Shown: piece by piece, positions 24,691 through 34,355 of the stretch
How the letters are laid out: the number at the start of each line of letters is the position of its first letter
How positions within the stretch are numbered: position 1 is the stretch's first letter
NCBI RefSeq assembly: GCF_052118625.1
Contig: NZ_JBQKGW010000001.1
Location: 62,001-126,000, forward strand
Reading direction: 5' to 3'
From: Porcincola sp945869225
GTDB lineage: Bacteria; Bacillota; Clostridia; Lachnospirales; Lachnospiraceae
DNA length: 64,000 nucleotides
Notes under the pieces: model-generated
Seen by the model: the letters and a program-made list of their open reading frames with translations, nothing else
Database searches by the model: none
Told to the model about the DNA's origin: nothing
Translations under genes and position numbers: made by a program

Positions 24691-25015
24691 AGACAAAAGA
24701 GTTTTAGCTTATCTGGGCCTTGCGAAAAGAGCCGGAAAGGTTGCCTCCGGGGAATTTCAGACGGAGGAAGCCATCAAGAGAGGGAGAGCAGAGCTGGTGC
24801 TGATTGCCGGTGACGCTTCTGACAATACAAAGAAAAAATTTAGGAATATGTGTGACTGGCATCATGCCCGGATGGTTGTCTGTTCCGACAGGGCGGCGCT
24901 GGGGCTGAGCATCGGCTGCAGTGAGCGTGCATGCCTGGCGCTGACGGATACCGGTTTTGCGGCAGTCATCGAGAAAACCCTGGGGGCAGGTACCGACAGG
25001 GAGCGGAGGTATTGA
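24680..25015 (+). CDS. L7Ae-family ribosomal-like protein (YlxQ)
   Basis: A 111-residue member of the L7Ae/L30e RNA-binding family, the YlxQ of Bacillus, which recognises kink-turn RNA. Visible family features are LGLAKRAGKVASGE at the N-terminus, the central LVLIAGDASDNTKKK and the C-terminal LALTDTGFA. Its start overlaps the end of rnpM (24680-24690), and its stop ends one base before the TTG start codon of infB. The ATG is preceded by GGGAGGC. A role with RNase P or ribosomes is inferred from homologues. Confidence 0.9.
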   Translation: MADKDKRVLAYLGLAKRAGKVASGEFQTEEAIKRGRAELVLIAGDASDNTKKKFRNMCDWHHARMVVCSDRAALGLSIGCSERACLALTDTGFAAVIEKTLGAGTDRERRY

Positions 25016-25016
25016 A

Positions 25017-28000
25017 TTGGGAAATATCAGAGTACATGAACTTGCAAAATCGCTTGGTGTGGAGACTTCAAAGGTTCTCTCGGCACTGGAAGCCATGGGC
25101 GTGAAAGCAACGAACATGAGCGGGGTCGATGAGGAGACCTGCGCGAAGATCCGCAGAAAGTTTTCGCCTTCCGCTCAGCCCGCTTCAGACGGAGAGCAGA
25201 GGCCCGGGCAGGAATCCCGTCAGGAGGCCGCTCCGAAGAAGAAACGTATTGTCGCAGTCTTCCGGCCGCAGAATTCAAGAAGCGGCATGATGAAGGGAAG
25301 ATCCGGCGCGGCGGACAGCCAGCGGGACCACGCTGCCCGTCCGCACAGAAAGCCTGAGCAGACAGCACCCGCTTCTGAGAAGGGAACCGGAACAGCGCAG
25401 CGCAGACCGGCAGCTCCTGTGCACGGCAGCGCCGCAAAGCCGGCCGCAAGCCGCTCCGGTGCCGTCAGAAAACCGGAGGCACCAAAGCCGAGGGTACATT
25501 TCCGCGGCGCGCTGACCGGATCGACAACCGCAGAGGATCTTCTGAAGGAGGGCGGCAGCTCAATCGCAGCCCAGCAGGCACGGGCCCAGATGAAGGCGGA
25601 TGAGCGCCCGCTCAGCGAATCTGCAACCAGAAAACCTGAGGAAGAAGCACGCATCGCAGCCCAGAAGGCACGCGAGGAGGCTGCCGCAAAGGCGGCGGAG
25701 GAAGCGGCAAGAAAGGCTGCGGAGGCGGAGGCTGTCCGTGCCGCTGCTGAGGCCGCAAGAAAAGCGGATGAGGAGCGGGCAAAGGCTGAAGCTGAAAAGC
25801 AGAAGGCCGCGGCTCCTGTGCACAGAGCCGGTCAGAGCAGCCGTGACGCCGGCGCCGGTCAGGGCAGAAGCACACAGCGTACCCGCCAGGGACAGTCGTT
25901 TGGCGGTGACAGGAAAGACGCCTCCGGCAGGACGCCTGCCCGCCAGGGCTCCTCTGCTCCGCGCAGGGATGGGGCGCCGGCAGCCGGAAGAGGCGACAGG
26001 AACACGTCCAGACCTTCCGGTCAGGGAGCCGGCTCAAGAGGCGGTTATTCACAAAGAGGCGCCGCGGCTCCGGGGGCAGGACACTCTGACGCACCGGGCA
26101 AGAGCTTCGGCGGCAGAAAAGGTGCGGACAAGAAAACTGCATTTGACAGCAAAAACACGGACAGGCAGAGAAGCGCCCGTGGAAAGAACGACCGTGACAA
26201 GTCCAAGGACAAGTACAATCGTTTTGACCAGGATGACAGGGTCGTCACATCCAGAAAGAAAAAGGATCCGAACCGCGCCGGCGCGTTCCACAAGCCGGAG
26301 CCGGCTGCTGCCGTGCAGGAAGAACAGATCAAGACCATCACCCTGCCGGACGTTCTCACACTCCGTGATCTTGCCGACAAGATGAAGCTCCAGCCGTCAG
26401 CGCTGATCAAGAAGCTCTTCCTGCAGGGGAAGATGGTGACGCTGAACCAGGAGCTGACATACGAGGAAGCAGAGAATATCGCGATGGATTACGATATCCT
26501 GTGCGAGCATGAGGAGAAGAAGGATCTGATTGCCGAGCTTCTGAAGGATACGGAGGATCCGGAAGATTCGCTTGTCCCACGTCCGCCGGTTGTCTGCGTG
26601 ATGGGACATGTCGATCACGGTAAAACGTCCCTTCTGGACGCAATCCGCAACACCCATGTCACCGACCGCGAGGCGGGGGGCATCACACAGCACATCGGTG
26701 CGTCTGTCATCGATTACAATGGGCGCAAGATCACCTTCCTCGACACGCCGGGCCATGAGGCCTTCACCGCAATGCGTATGAGAGGCGCGAACTCTACCGA
26801 TATCGCGGTCCTTGTCGTCGCTGCGGACGATGGTGTCATGCCGCAGACGATCGAGGCGATCAATCATGCGAAGGCGGCAGGCATCGAGATCATCGTGGCG
26901 ATCAACAAGATCGACAAGCCGAGCGCCAACATTGACCGCGTCAAGCAGGAACTGACCGAGTACGGCCTGATCGCAGAGGACTGGGGCGGCAGCACGACCA
27001 TGGTGCCGGTCTCCGCCAAGACGCATGAGGGAATTGACAACCTTCTGGAGATGATCCTCCTGACGGCGGATGTCCTTGAACTCAAGGCCAATCCGAACCG
27101 CCGGGCACGGGGCCTCATCATCGAGGCAAAGCTTGACAAGGGAAGAGGACCTGTGGCCTCTGTTCTTGTACAGAAGGGCGTGCTCCATGTCGGAGATCCG
27201 GTTGCGGCCGGATCCAGCTTCGGCAAAGTCAGAGGTATGGTCGATTCCAGAGGAAGAGAAATCCGGGAAGCAGGCCCAGGTTTCCCGGCGGAGATCATCG
27301 GATTCTCAAGTGTCCCTCAGGCAGGCGAGATCCTTGTCTCCCCCGAGACAGAGAAGGAGGCAAAGTCATTTGCAGAGACCTTCATCTCTGTGGAACGCGA
27401 GAAGATGCTTGCGGAGACAAAGTCAAGAATGTCGCTTGACGACCTCTTCAGCCAGATCCAGGAGGGCAGCCTGAAGGAACTGAACCTGATTGTCAAGGCA
27501 GATGTCCAGGGTTCCGTCGAAGCCCTGAAGCAGAGCCTGCTGAAGCTGTCTAACGACGAGGTGGTTGTCAAGATTATTCACAGCGGGGTCGGTGCCATCA
27601 ACGAGTCCGATGTCACGCTGGCCGGCGCATCGAATGCCATCATCATCGGCTTCAATGTCAGACCGGATGCGCTTGCAAAGTCGACTGCGGAGAGAGAAGG
27701 CGTCGAGATCAAGCTGTACAAGGTCATCTACGATGCAATCAATGATGTTGAGAACGCGATGAAGGGCATGCTCGAACCGGTTTACGAGGAACAGGTGACA
27801 GGTCATGTCGAGGTCCGTCAGATCTTCAAGGCTTCCGGTATCGGCAATATTGCCGGATCGTATGTCCTGGACGGCATCGTAGAGCGCGGAAGCAAGGCGC
27901 GGATCACCCGGGAGGGCAGGCAGATCTTCGATGGCGAGATTGCATCCCTGAAGCGTTTCAAGGACGATGTCAAGTCCGTCAAGGCTGGGTATGAGTGCGG

Positions 28001-28136
28001 TCTTGTCTTTGAGGACTTCAACGAAATCGCCGAGGGCGACCAGGTTGAGGTCTACAAGATGGTCGAGGTTCCGCGCGATAAGATTGAGGCAAAAAAGGCC
28101 GCTGACAAGAAGGCTGCCGCAAAGAAGCAGTCCTGA
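25017..28136 (+). CDS. infB: translation initiation factor IF-2
   Basis: A 1039-residue IF-2 GTPase that places initiator tRNA on the ribosome. I start it at TTG 25017, seven bases after GGAGG, because GNIRVHELAKSLG is the usual N-terminus. Residues about 60-430 are disordered: an Ala/Glu/Lys/Arg-rich helical stretch, then an Arg/Gly/Ser/Gln-rich stretch. A second IF2_N domain precedes the G domain. G1 GHVDHGKTS begins at residue 530, followed by DTPGHEAF and NKIDKP. Domains II-IV complete the protein. It is longer than the Bacillus form owing to the linker. Confidence 0.97.
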   Translation: MGNIRVHELAKSLGVETSKVLSALEAMGVKATNMSGVDEETCAKIRRKFSPSAQPASDGEQRPGQESRQEAAPKKKRIVAVFRPQNSRSGMMKGRSGAADSQRDHAARPHRKPEQTAPASEKGTGTAQRRPAAPVHGSAAKPAASRSGAVRKPEAPKPRVHFRGALTGSTTAEDLLKEGGSSIAAQQARAQMKADERPLSESATRKPEEEARIAAQKAREEAAAKAAEEAARKAAEAEAVRAAAEAARKADEERAKAEAEKQKAAAPVHRAGQSSRDAGAGQGRSTQRTRQGQSFGGDRKDASGRTPARQGSSAPRRDGAPAAGRGDRNTSRPSGQGAGSRGGYSQRGAAAPGAGHSDAPGKSFGGRKGADKKTAFDSKNTDRQRSARGKNDRDKSKDKYNRFDQDDRVVTSRKKKDPNRAGAFHKPEPAAAVQEEQIKTITLPDVLTLRDLADKMKLQPSALIKKLFLQGKMVTLNQELTYEEAENIAMDYDILCEHEEKKDLIAELLKDTEDPEDSLVPRPPVVCVMGHVDHGKTSLLDAIRNTHVTDREAGGITQHIGASVIDYNGRKITFLDTPGHEAFTAMRMRGANSTDIAVLVVAADDGVMPQTIEAINHAKAAGIEIIVAINKIDKPSANIDRVKQELTEYGLIAEDWGGSTTMVPVSAKTHEGIDNLLEMILLTADVLELKANPNRRARGLIIEAKLDKGRGPVASVLVQKGVLHVGDPVAAGSSFGKVRGMVDSRGREIREAGPGFPAEIIGFSSVPQAGEILVSPETEKEAKSFAETFISVEREKMLAETKSRMSLDDLFSQIQEGSLKELNLIVKADVQGSVEALKQSLLKLSNDEVVVKIIHSGVGAINESDVTLAGASNAIIIGFNVRPDALAKSTAEREGVEIKLYKVIYDAINDVENAMKGMLEPVYEEQVTGHVEVRQIFKASGIGNIAGSYVLDGIVERGSKARITREGRQIFDGEIASLKRFKDDVKSVKAGYECGLVFEDFNEIAEGDQVEVYKMVEVPRDKIEAKKAADKKAAAKKQS

Positions 28137-28163
28137 GCAGTCACGCGAAAGAACAGACAGGAT

Positions 28164-28625
28164 ATGAGAAAAAACAGTATCAAGAATATCAGAATCAATG
28201 AAGAATACCGCCGTGAGATGCAGGCCATCATCCAGCGTGAGATCAAAGATCCGCGCGTACATCCGATGACCAGCGTCACGGGGGTCGAGGTCGCCCCGGA
28301 TTTGAAAACCTGCAAGGCTTATATATCCGTTCTTGGCGATGCGGATGCGCTGAAGGAGACTGTCAAAGGGCTCCGGGCAGCCGAAGGCTTCATCCGGCAT
28401 GAGCTCGCGCGGACCGTGAACCTGAGAAATACGCCTGAAATCCGCTTCATCGCGGATGATTCCATCGCGTACGGCGTCAGCATGTCGAAGAAGATCGACG
28501 ACGTCATCCGTCATGATGATGAAGCCCGTGAGATGACAGGGCGTGTGTTTGAAGGCTTTGAAGATGAGACGGACGATATCAGCATCAGAACGGATGAGGA
28601 CAACGGGGAAGGAGCAGATATATGA
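28164..28625 (+). CDS. rbfA: ribosome-binding factor A
   Basis: A 153-residue RbfA, a KH-fold protein that assists 16S 5' end processing and cold adaptation. The conserved REIKDPRV is present, followed by the VTGVEVAPDLKTCKAYISVLG strand pair and the Arg-rich helix RHELARTVNLRNTPEI. A C-terminal acidic extension of about 30 residues follows the core. It ends in an ATGA overlap with nrnA (28622-28625). Confidence 0.95.
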   Translation: MRKNSIKNIRINEEYRREMQAIIQREIKDPRVHPMTSVTGVEVAPDLKTCKAYISVLGDADALKETVKGLRAAEGFIRHELARTVNLRNTPEIRFIADDSIAYGVSMSKKIDDVIRHDDEAREMTGRVFEGFEDETDDISIRTDEDNGEGADI

Positions 28626-29608
28626 TCAATCTGGATGAGCAGCTGAAGGACGTACGCACGGTCGCCATTGCCGGGCATGTGAGGCCGGACGGAGATGCAT
28701 TCGGGAGCTGTATGGGAATGTACCTGTTCCTCCGGACGTATTATCCGCAGATCGATGCACATGTCTACCTGGAGGGTAATTTCTCAGATGCGTTCCGCTT
28801 CGTTGCACATACAGACGAAATCATCACCAGTTATCCGGAGATCGAACCGGTTGACCTGTTCATATCGCTCGATGTTTCGGCTCTGGACAGGTTTGGAAGT
28901 GCCCTGCCGTATTTCAATGCGGCAAGGCGTACGCTTGTGATCGATCACCATATCAGCAATCCTCTTTTCGGAGCCGTCAATGAAGTTCAGCCGGATTCCA
29001 GCTCGACGAGTGAGCTGGTCACGCTGCTGATCGGCAAAGACCGCCTGACAAAGGAGATCGCCGAACCCCTGTATCTGGGTGTGATCAACGACTCCGGCGT
29101 CTTCCGCTATTCCTGCACAAGCAGCCGGACGATGGAAATTGCAGGATGGCTGATGGATACCGGAATTGATTTTTCAAAAATATGCGATGTGGCCTTTTAT
29201 CAGAAGACCTACGCACAGACGCATGTGATCGGAAAAGCGCTCAGCGAGAGTATGCTGATGCTGGACGGGAAGGTCATCTTTTCTGTCATCCACCAGAAGG
29301 AAATGGATTTCTACGGGGTCGGTCCCCAGGATCTTTCGCCGATTTCGTCTATGTTGAAAGAGACAAAAGGAGTGGAGGTCGCGATTTTCCTCTACGAAAG
29401 CGGGATCCGGCAGTTCAAGGTCAGCATGCGTTCGAACGGAAAGGTTGACGTGGCAAAGATCGCCCAGTTCTTCCAGGGCGGCGGGCATGTCAGTGCCGCC
29501 GGCTGTACGATGAACGGCGGTGTTCATGATGTAGTGAACAATGTTGTCGCAAAGGTGGCGGAGCAGCTGCACATACTTTCCGAAGGAACAGAGGAGACAG
29601 TATCCTGA
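28622..29608 (+). CDS. nrnA: DHH/DHHA1 phosphoesterase NrnA
   Basis: A 328-residue bifunctional oligoribonuclease/pAp phosphatase that degrades nanoRNA and 3'-phosphoadenosine 5'-phosphate. Catalytic motifs run in order: GHVRPDGDAFGS, LDVSALDRFG, the DHH motif in VIDHHIS, and NDSGVFRY. DHHA1 ends with the substrate-binding GGGHVSAAG. The start overlaps rbfA and the stop shares its last base region with the truB start at 29608, so the three are tightly coupled. It is a standard Firmicutes member. Confidence 0.93.
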   Translation: MINLDEQLKDVRTVAIAGHVRPDGDAFGSCMGMYLFLRTYYPQIDAHVYLEGNFSDAFRFVAHTDEIITSYPEIEPVDLFISLDVSALDRFGSALPYFNAARRTLVIDHHISNPLFGAVNEVQPDSSSTSELVTLLIGKDRLTKEIAEPLYLGVINDSGVFRYSCTSSRTMEIAGWLMDTGIDFSKICDVAFYQKTYAQTHVIGKALSESMLMLDGKVIFSVIHQKEMDFYGVGPQDLSPISSMLKETKGVEVAIFLYESGIRQFKVSMRSNGKVDVAKIAQFFQGGGHVSAAGCTMNGGVHDVVNNVVAKVAEQLHILSEGTEETVS

Positions 29609-30525
29609 TGTGGAACGGACTTCTGAATGTCTACAAGGAGGCCGGCTATACGAGCAACGATGTTGTTGCCAGGCTGCGCGGCATCCTGAGGCAGAAAAAG
29701 ATCGGTCATACCGGAACCCTGGATCCTGCTGCGGTCGGCGTTCTCCCGGTGCTCCTCGGAACGGCCTGCAGACTCTCTGAATATCTGACGGATCATGATA
29801 AAACCTATCGGGCTGTGCTCAGACTGGGGGTCACAACTGACACGCAGGACATGACTGGAACGGTTCTGAATGAAGCCGGGCAGGCGCAGCTTCAGGCACT
29901 GTCTGAGCGCGGAATCGCTCAGGCTGCGCTTTTTTTTCAGGGTGGCTATGATCAGGTGCCACCGATGTATTCCGCCAAGCAGATCGGCGGAAAAAGGCTG
30001 TATGACCTGGCGAGGGAAGGGAAGGTTGTCGAACGAAAACCGGTCCACGTTGAAATCCCGAAGATTGAGATTGAGGAGATTTCCCTTCCCCTTGTGACCC
30101 TGAAGATTGACTGTTCCAAAGGCACTTATATCCGGACACTGTGTGCGGATATTGGAGAACGGCTTGGCGTAGGCGGTGCGATGGAGTATCTCGAGCGGCT
30201 CCGTGTCGGCGGTTTCCTGATAGGCGACAGCCTTTCGCTTGGGCAGATCGAGGAACTCTCCAAATCCGGAGCGCTTGCCCCGTATGTCATTCCATGCGAG
30301 GAGATGTTTCTGGACTGCCTGAGGGTCCGGACAATTCCGGAGGCAGACCGGAAGCTTCTGAACGGCAATGAGCTGACGATGCGAGAGCTTGGCCTGCCGC
30401 CGCGCGGCGGCGGGGAGATGATCCGCGTCTGTGATTCTGAAGGAACGTTCTATGCCGTATACAGACAGGTTCCGTCTGCCGGAACCTACCGTCCCTACAG
30501 AATGCTCCGGCCGTCCGGGGAATGA
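29608..30525 (+). CDS. truB: tRNA pseudouridine(55) synthase
   Basis: A 305-residue TruB that makes pseudouridine 55 in the T-loop of tRNAs. KKIGHTGTLDPAAVGVLPVLLG contains the catalytic Asp. The YDQVPPMYSAKQIGGKRLY segment and the later KGTYIRTLCADIG motif are standard. A C-terminal PUA-like region follows. Its ATG directly abuts the nrnA stop and ribF starts 11 bases later, as in many Firmicutes. Confidence 0.96.
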   Translation: MWNGLLNVYKEAGYTSNDVVARLRGILRQKKIGHTGTLDPAAVGVLPVLLGTACRLSEYLTDHDKTYRAVLRLGVTTDTQDMTGTVLNEAGQAQLQALSERGIAQAALFFQGGYDQVPPMYSAKQIGGKRLYDLAREGKVVERKPVHVEIPKIEIEEISLPLVTLKIDCSKGTYIRTLCADIGERLGVGGAMEYLERLRVGGFLIGDSLSLGQIEELSKSGALAPYVIPCEEMFLDCLRVRTIPEADRKLLNGNELTMRELGLPPRGGGEMIRVCDSEGTFYAVYRQVPSAGTYRPYRMLRPSGE

Positions 30526-30535
30526 GCGAAAAAGC

Positions 30536-31477
30536 ATGTTGATTTATCACGGAATACACGAATTTCAAAGTGCATGTCTGTCAGGCGATCTATTGCTGCA
30601 TGCAAGTGCGGTGACACTCGGCAAATTCGATGGAGTTCACAGAGGTCACCAGAAGCTGCTGTCGGAGGTACTCCGCCGCCAGCAGGATGGTCTTACCGGC
30701 ATCATGTTTGCCATTGATTCCGGCGGGCAGCAGATCCTGACTCAGCAGGAGCGGGCGTCATACGTTGCATCCCTTGGAATAGACGTTCTGATTGAATGCC
30801 CATTTTCAAGGGAACTGATGACGATGCAGGCGGAGGCTTTCATCGCCCATGTGCTGAAGGAAATCCTGCAGGCATCTGTCCTGGTTGTCGGGTCGGATTT
30901 CCGCTTCGGCTATGGCAGGGCAGGAAGTGCGCAGATGCTGCTGGACAGGCAGAAGCGGTATGGCTATCAGGCAGTCATCGAGACGAAGGAATGCTATCAG
31001 GGCAGCGAGATCAGCTCTACAAGGGTCCGGTCGGCTCTGAAAGCGGGAGACATGGATCTCACAGAAGCGCTTCTGGGACGGCCTTACCCGGTTTCCGGCA
31101 GGGTTGTTCATGGCAGACACCTCGGCTCGACGATCGGTTTCCCGACCGTCAACACGCTGCCACAGGCGCGCAAGCTTCTCCCGCCTGATGGGGTCTACGC
31201 AACGGTCACGGAGCTTCAGGATGGAAGATACGTTCCGGGTGTCACCAACATCGGCACAAATCCGACCATCTCGGACGGAAATGACCGGACGGTCGAAACC
31301 TATCTTCTGGATTTCTCGGAGGATCTGTACGGTACCGATATTCAGACAAGATTCTACCATATGATCCGGGGGGAGGAGGTATTCTCCTCGCTCGAGGAGC
31401 TGACGACGCAGATGAAGGATGATGCCAGGCAGGGACTTTTGTTTCTTTCCACGCGCGGTGTTCTTTCGAAAACTTGA
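30536..31477 (+). CDS. ribF: bifunctional riboflavin kinase/FAD synthetase
   Basis: A 313-residue RibF that makes FMN and FAD. The N-terminal FAD synthetase domain shows GKFDGVHRGHQKLL and the SSTRVRSAL motif. The C-terminal flavokinase domain begins near residue 185 with GRHLGSTIGFPTVN and includes GVTNIGTNPT. I chose ATG 30536 rather than the upstream ATG at 30431, which lies inside truB. GGGGAATGAG serves as RBS. The TGA stop overlaps the -35 of the rpsO promoter. Confidence 0.95.
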   Translation: MLIYHGIHEFQSACLSGDLLLHASAVTLGKFDGVHRGHQKLLSEVLRRQQDGLTGIMFAIDSGGQQILTQQERASYVASLGIDVLIECPFSRELMTMQAEAFIAHVLKEILQASVLVVGSDFRFGYGRAGSAQMLLDRQKRYGYQAVIETKECYQGSEISSTRVRSALKAGDMDLTEALLGRPYPVSGRVVHGRHLGSTIGFPTVNTLPQARKLLPPDGVYATVTELQDGRYVPGVTNIGTNPTISDGNDRTVETYLLDFSEDLYGTDIQTRFYHMIRGEEVFSSLEELTTQMKDDARQGLLFLSTRGVLSKT

Positions 31478-31502
31478 CGCGTCTTCATAATGATGTTACA
31501 CT
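31474..31502 (+). promoter_or_regulatory. promoter of rpsO
   Basis: TTGACG (31474-31479) and TACACT (31497-31502) are spaced 17 bp. The -35 box overlaps the ribF stop codon. The transcript would have a leader of about 155-160 bases before rpsO. Confidence 0.7.
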
Positions 31503-31669
31503 GCACAAGTGTTTTGAACCGGTACTCAGGATCCCGCCGCCTCCGGCGAATCCCGTGTATCTGGTGATACGACTGGATCAGCCGGGCGGTCTCATGACAA
31601 AACGGTGTGATGCAGATGACTGTGCCGAAGATCCGGCACGCCCATTATTAGTCTCAGGAGGACTGACTC
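31503..31669 (+). promoter_or_regulatory. structured 5' leader of rpsO, candidate S15 autoregulatory RNA
   Basis: The leader contains a 6-bp hairpin (31622-31627 with 31634-31639) and a 5-bp GTATC/GATAC hairpin near 31560. S15 is known to repress its own mRNA in several bacteria using unrelated leader folds, so this long leader is a reasonable candidate. No known fold was matched. Confidence 0.4.
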
Positions 31670-31936
31670 ATGATTACGAAGGAAAAGAAGACAGAGCTGA
31701 TCAACAAGTATGGCCGTAAGGAGGGCGACACCGGTTCGCCGGAGGTTCAGGTTGCAATCCTGACCGAGCGGATCGCTGAGCTGACCGAGCATCTGAAGGC
31801 CAACCCGAAGGATCACGCTTCCAGAAGAGGTCTGTTCAAGATGGTAGGTCAGAGAAGAGGACTTCTTGCTTATCTTGCAAAGAAGGATATCAACGCTTAC
31901 CGTGAACTGATCGCAAAGCTCGGAATCCGCAAGTAA
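31670..31936 (+). CDS. rpsO: 30S ribosomal protein S15
   Basis: An 88-residue S15 that binds 16S rRNA early in 30S assembly. The conserved GDTGSPEVQVAILTERI and HASRRGLFKMVGQRRGLLAYL segments, which contact the three-way junction, are intact. AGGAGG lies before the ATG. It precedes pnp, the order found in most bacteria, with its own promoter and terminator. Confidence 0.98.
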   Translation: MITKEKKTELINKYGRKEGDTGSPEVQVAILTERIAELTEHLKANPKDHASRRGLFKMVGQRRGLLAYLAKKDINAYRELIAKLGIRK

Positions 31937-31950
31937 TGAGGCATCTGCAG

Positions 31951-31985
31951 AGCACCCTGGACTGGTTCCGGGGTGCTTTGTGTGT
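31951..31985 (+). terminator. intrinsic terminator of rpsO
   Basis: An 11-bp stem with one G-U pair (31951-31961 with 31967-31977), a 5-base loop and the tail TTTGTGTGT. The tail is only moderately U-rich, so read-through into pnp is likely. Confidence 0.65.
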
Positions 31986-32154
31986 AATTGAAGACGCGAT
32001 TTTCATCATGCCGAGGCAACTGCAAGACTGATCTGAGTGAAGAGATACAGTCCGGGTTCAGGGGGATTGTTCCGCGCAGAATGATGGCAGACACGGCAGG
32101 TCATGCTTGCAGTTGATTCGGGGATGGGGTCGCATGTACAAAGGAGTTTCCAAG

Positions 32155-34266
32155 ATGAAAAAAGGCAGAAGATATTCCATGGAACTGGCCGGCCGCACGC
32201 TCAGCGTCGATGTCGGCAGGGTCGCGGCCCAGGCGAATGGTGCTGCATTCATGCACTACGGCGATACGACGGTTCTCTCTACAGCGACTGCTTCCGACGC
32301 ACCGAGAGAAGGCATCGACTTCTTCCCGCTCTCTGTGGAGTTTGAGGAGAAGGCTTACGCAGTTGGCAAGATTCCGGGCGGCTTCAATAAAAGAGAGGGC
32401 AAGGCGAGCGAGAACTCTGTTCTGACCGCACGTGTCATTGACCGTCCGATGCGCCCGCTCTTCCCGAAGGATTTCCGCAACGATGTAACCCTGAACAATC
32501 TGGTCATGTCGGTCGACCCGGAGTGCCGTCCGGAGCTTGTCGCCATGCTTGGCAGCTCCATTGCGACCTGCATCTCCGATATTCCATTTGACGGACCATG
32601 CGCGATGACCCAGGTCGGCATGATCGACGGGGAATTCATCATCAACCCGTCCCAGAAGCAGTGGGATGAGGGGGACCTGCAGCTGACTGTCGCATCCACC
32701 TCGACAAAGGTCATCATGATCGAGGCAGGCGCAAAGGAGATTCCGGAAGCCAGGATGATCGAGGCCATCTATAAGGCGCACGATGTCAACCAGGAAATCA
32801 TTCGTTTTATCAATGAGATCGTTGCAGCGGAGGGCAGGCAGAAGTTCACCTATCAGAGCTATGCCGTTCCGGATGAAGTCTTTGCGGCACTCAAGGAGCT
32901 TGTCCCGCAGGAGGAGATGGAAAAGGCTGTCTTCACGGATGAAAAGCAGCAGCGTGAGGCCAACATCGCCGTTCTGACAGACCGGGTGAAGGAAGCATGG
33001 GCCGATCAGGAAGATTATCTTGCGTACCTTGCGGACGCCATGTATCAGTACGAGAAGAAAACGGTCCGGAAGATGATCCTGAAGGATCACAAGAGACCGG
33101 ACGGAAGAAAGATTGATCAGATCCGGCCGCTCTCAGCCGAGATTGACCTGATTCCGCGGGTTCACGGAAGTGCAATGTTCACCCGCGGGCAGACGCAGAT
33201 CTGCACCGTCACAACACTGGCACCACTCTCCGAGGTTCAGAAGATTGAGGGGCTTGATCCGAACATCACGGAGAAGCGGTATATTCATCAGTACAACTTC
33301 CCGTCCTACTCCGTCGGTGAGACAAAGCCGTCCAGAGGCCCGGGACGTCGTGAGATCGGGCATGGCGCGCTCGCTGAGAGAGCGCTTCTGCCGGTGATCC
33401 CGTCCAAGGAAGACTTCCCGTATACGATCCGCTGCGTCTCCGAAACCTTTGAGTCGAACGGTTCCACCTCTCAGGCATCCATCTGCGCGTCCACAATGTC
33501 TCTGATGGCTGCCGGCGTTCCGATTAAAAAGCAGGTTGCCGGCATTTCCTGCGGACTCGTGACCGGAGATACCGATGACGATTACATCGTCCTGACCGAT
33601 ATTCAGGGTCTTGAGGACTTCTTCGGGGATATGGACTTCAAGGTCGCAGGTACGCATGACGGGATCACGGCGATCCAAATGGATATCAAGATCCACGGCC
33701 TGACCCGTCCGATTGTTGAGGAAGCGATTGCCCGCACGAAGCAGGCAAGGGAGTATATCCTCAATGAGATTATGACGCCGTGCATCGCTCAGCCGAGACC
33801 GGAAGTCTCGAAGTACGCGCCGAAGATCGAGCAGATCCAGATCGATCCGAACAAGATCGGAGATGTGGTCGGTCAGCGCGGCAAGACCATCAATGAGATC
33901 ATCGCCAGAACAGGCGCCAAGATCGACATCGATGATGACGGCCATGTATCTGTGTCGAGCGATGACAAGGATGCGATTGCGAGCGCCATCAACATGATCC
34001 GGATCATCACGACCGACTTCGAGGAAGGACAGATCCTTCAGGGAACCGTTGTTTCGATCAAGGACTTCGGCGCGTTCATCGAATTTGCACCCGGCAAGGA
34101 AGGCATGGTTCACATCTCCAAGATCGCAAAGCACAGAATTGACCATGTTGAGGATGTGCTGACACTGGGCGACAAGGTGACGGTTGTCTGCCTTGGTAAG
34201 GACAAGATGGGCAGAATGTCCTTCTCCATGAAGGATGTCAAGCAGGGACCTTACCAGTCTGCGTGA
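32155..34266 (+). CDS. pnp: polyribonucleotide nucleotidyltransferase (PNPase)
   Basis: A 703-residue PNPase, the 3'-5' phosphorolytic exoribonuclease of RNA decay. Two RNase PH domains flank a helical linker; the second holds the catalytic core with KPSRGPGRREIGHG and DIQGLEDFFGDMDFKVAGT. A KH domain (GQRGKTINEII) and an S1 domain (GTVVSIKDFGAFIEF) end the protein. ATG 32155 has AGGAG eight bases upstream and gives the family N-terminus; the frame opens earlier at 32107. A leader of about 180 bases follows the rpsO terminator and I see no clear promoter in it. Confidence 0.97.
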   Translation: MKKGRRYSMELAGRTLSVDVGRVAAQANGAAFMHYGDTTVLSTATASDAPREGIDFFPLSVEFEEKAYAVGKIPGGFNKREGKASENSVLTARVIDRPMRPLFPKDFRNDVTLNNLVMSVDPECRPELVAMLGSSIATCISDIPFDGPCAMTQVGMIDGEFIINPSQKQWDEGDLQLTVASTSTKVIMIEAGAKEIPEARMIEAIYKAHDVNQEIIRFINEIVAAEGRQKFTYQSYAVPDEVFAALKELVPQEEMEKAVFTDEKQQREANIAVLTDRVKEAWADQEDYLAYLADAMYQYEKKTVRKMILKDHKRPDGRKIDQIRPLSAEIDLIPRVHGSAMFTRGQTQICTVTTLAPLSEVQKIEGLDPNITEKRYIHQYNFPSYSVGETKPSRGPGRREIGHGALAERALLPVIPSKEDFPYTIRCVSETFESNGSTSQASICASTMSLMAAGVPIKKQVAGISCGLVTGDTDDDYIVLTDIQGLEDFFGDMDFKVAGTHDGITAIQMDIKIHGLTRPIVEEAIARTKQAREYILNEIMTPCIAQPRPEVSKYAPKIEQIQIDPNKIGDVVGQRGKTINEIIARTGAKIDIDDDGHVSVSSDDKDAIASAINMIRIITTDFEEGQILQGTVVSIKDFGAFIEFAPGKEGMVHISKIAKHRIDHVEDVLTLGDKVTVVCLGKDKMGRMSFSMKDVKQGPYQSA

Positions 34267-34355
34267 GACGGTCTGAATCACCCGGAAGCTGCCAGATATT
34301 CAGGTGAATGCAGCTGCAATTTACACTGCAGTCAACAGAAGATTGTGATTGTTTG

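Noticed and set aside
27423..28514. Minus-strand ORF of 363 codons opposite infB and rbfA
   Set aside because: Opposite two conserved genes, no motif and no RBS.
32101..34281. Two long minus-strand ORFs opposite pnp
   Set aside because: They mirror the two halves of a certain gene and lack any domain signature.
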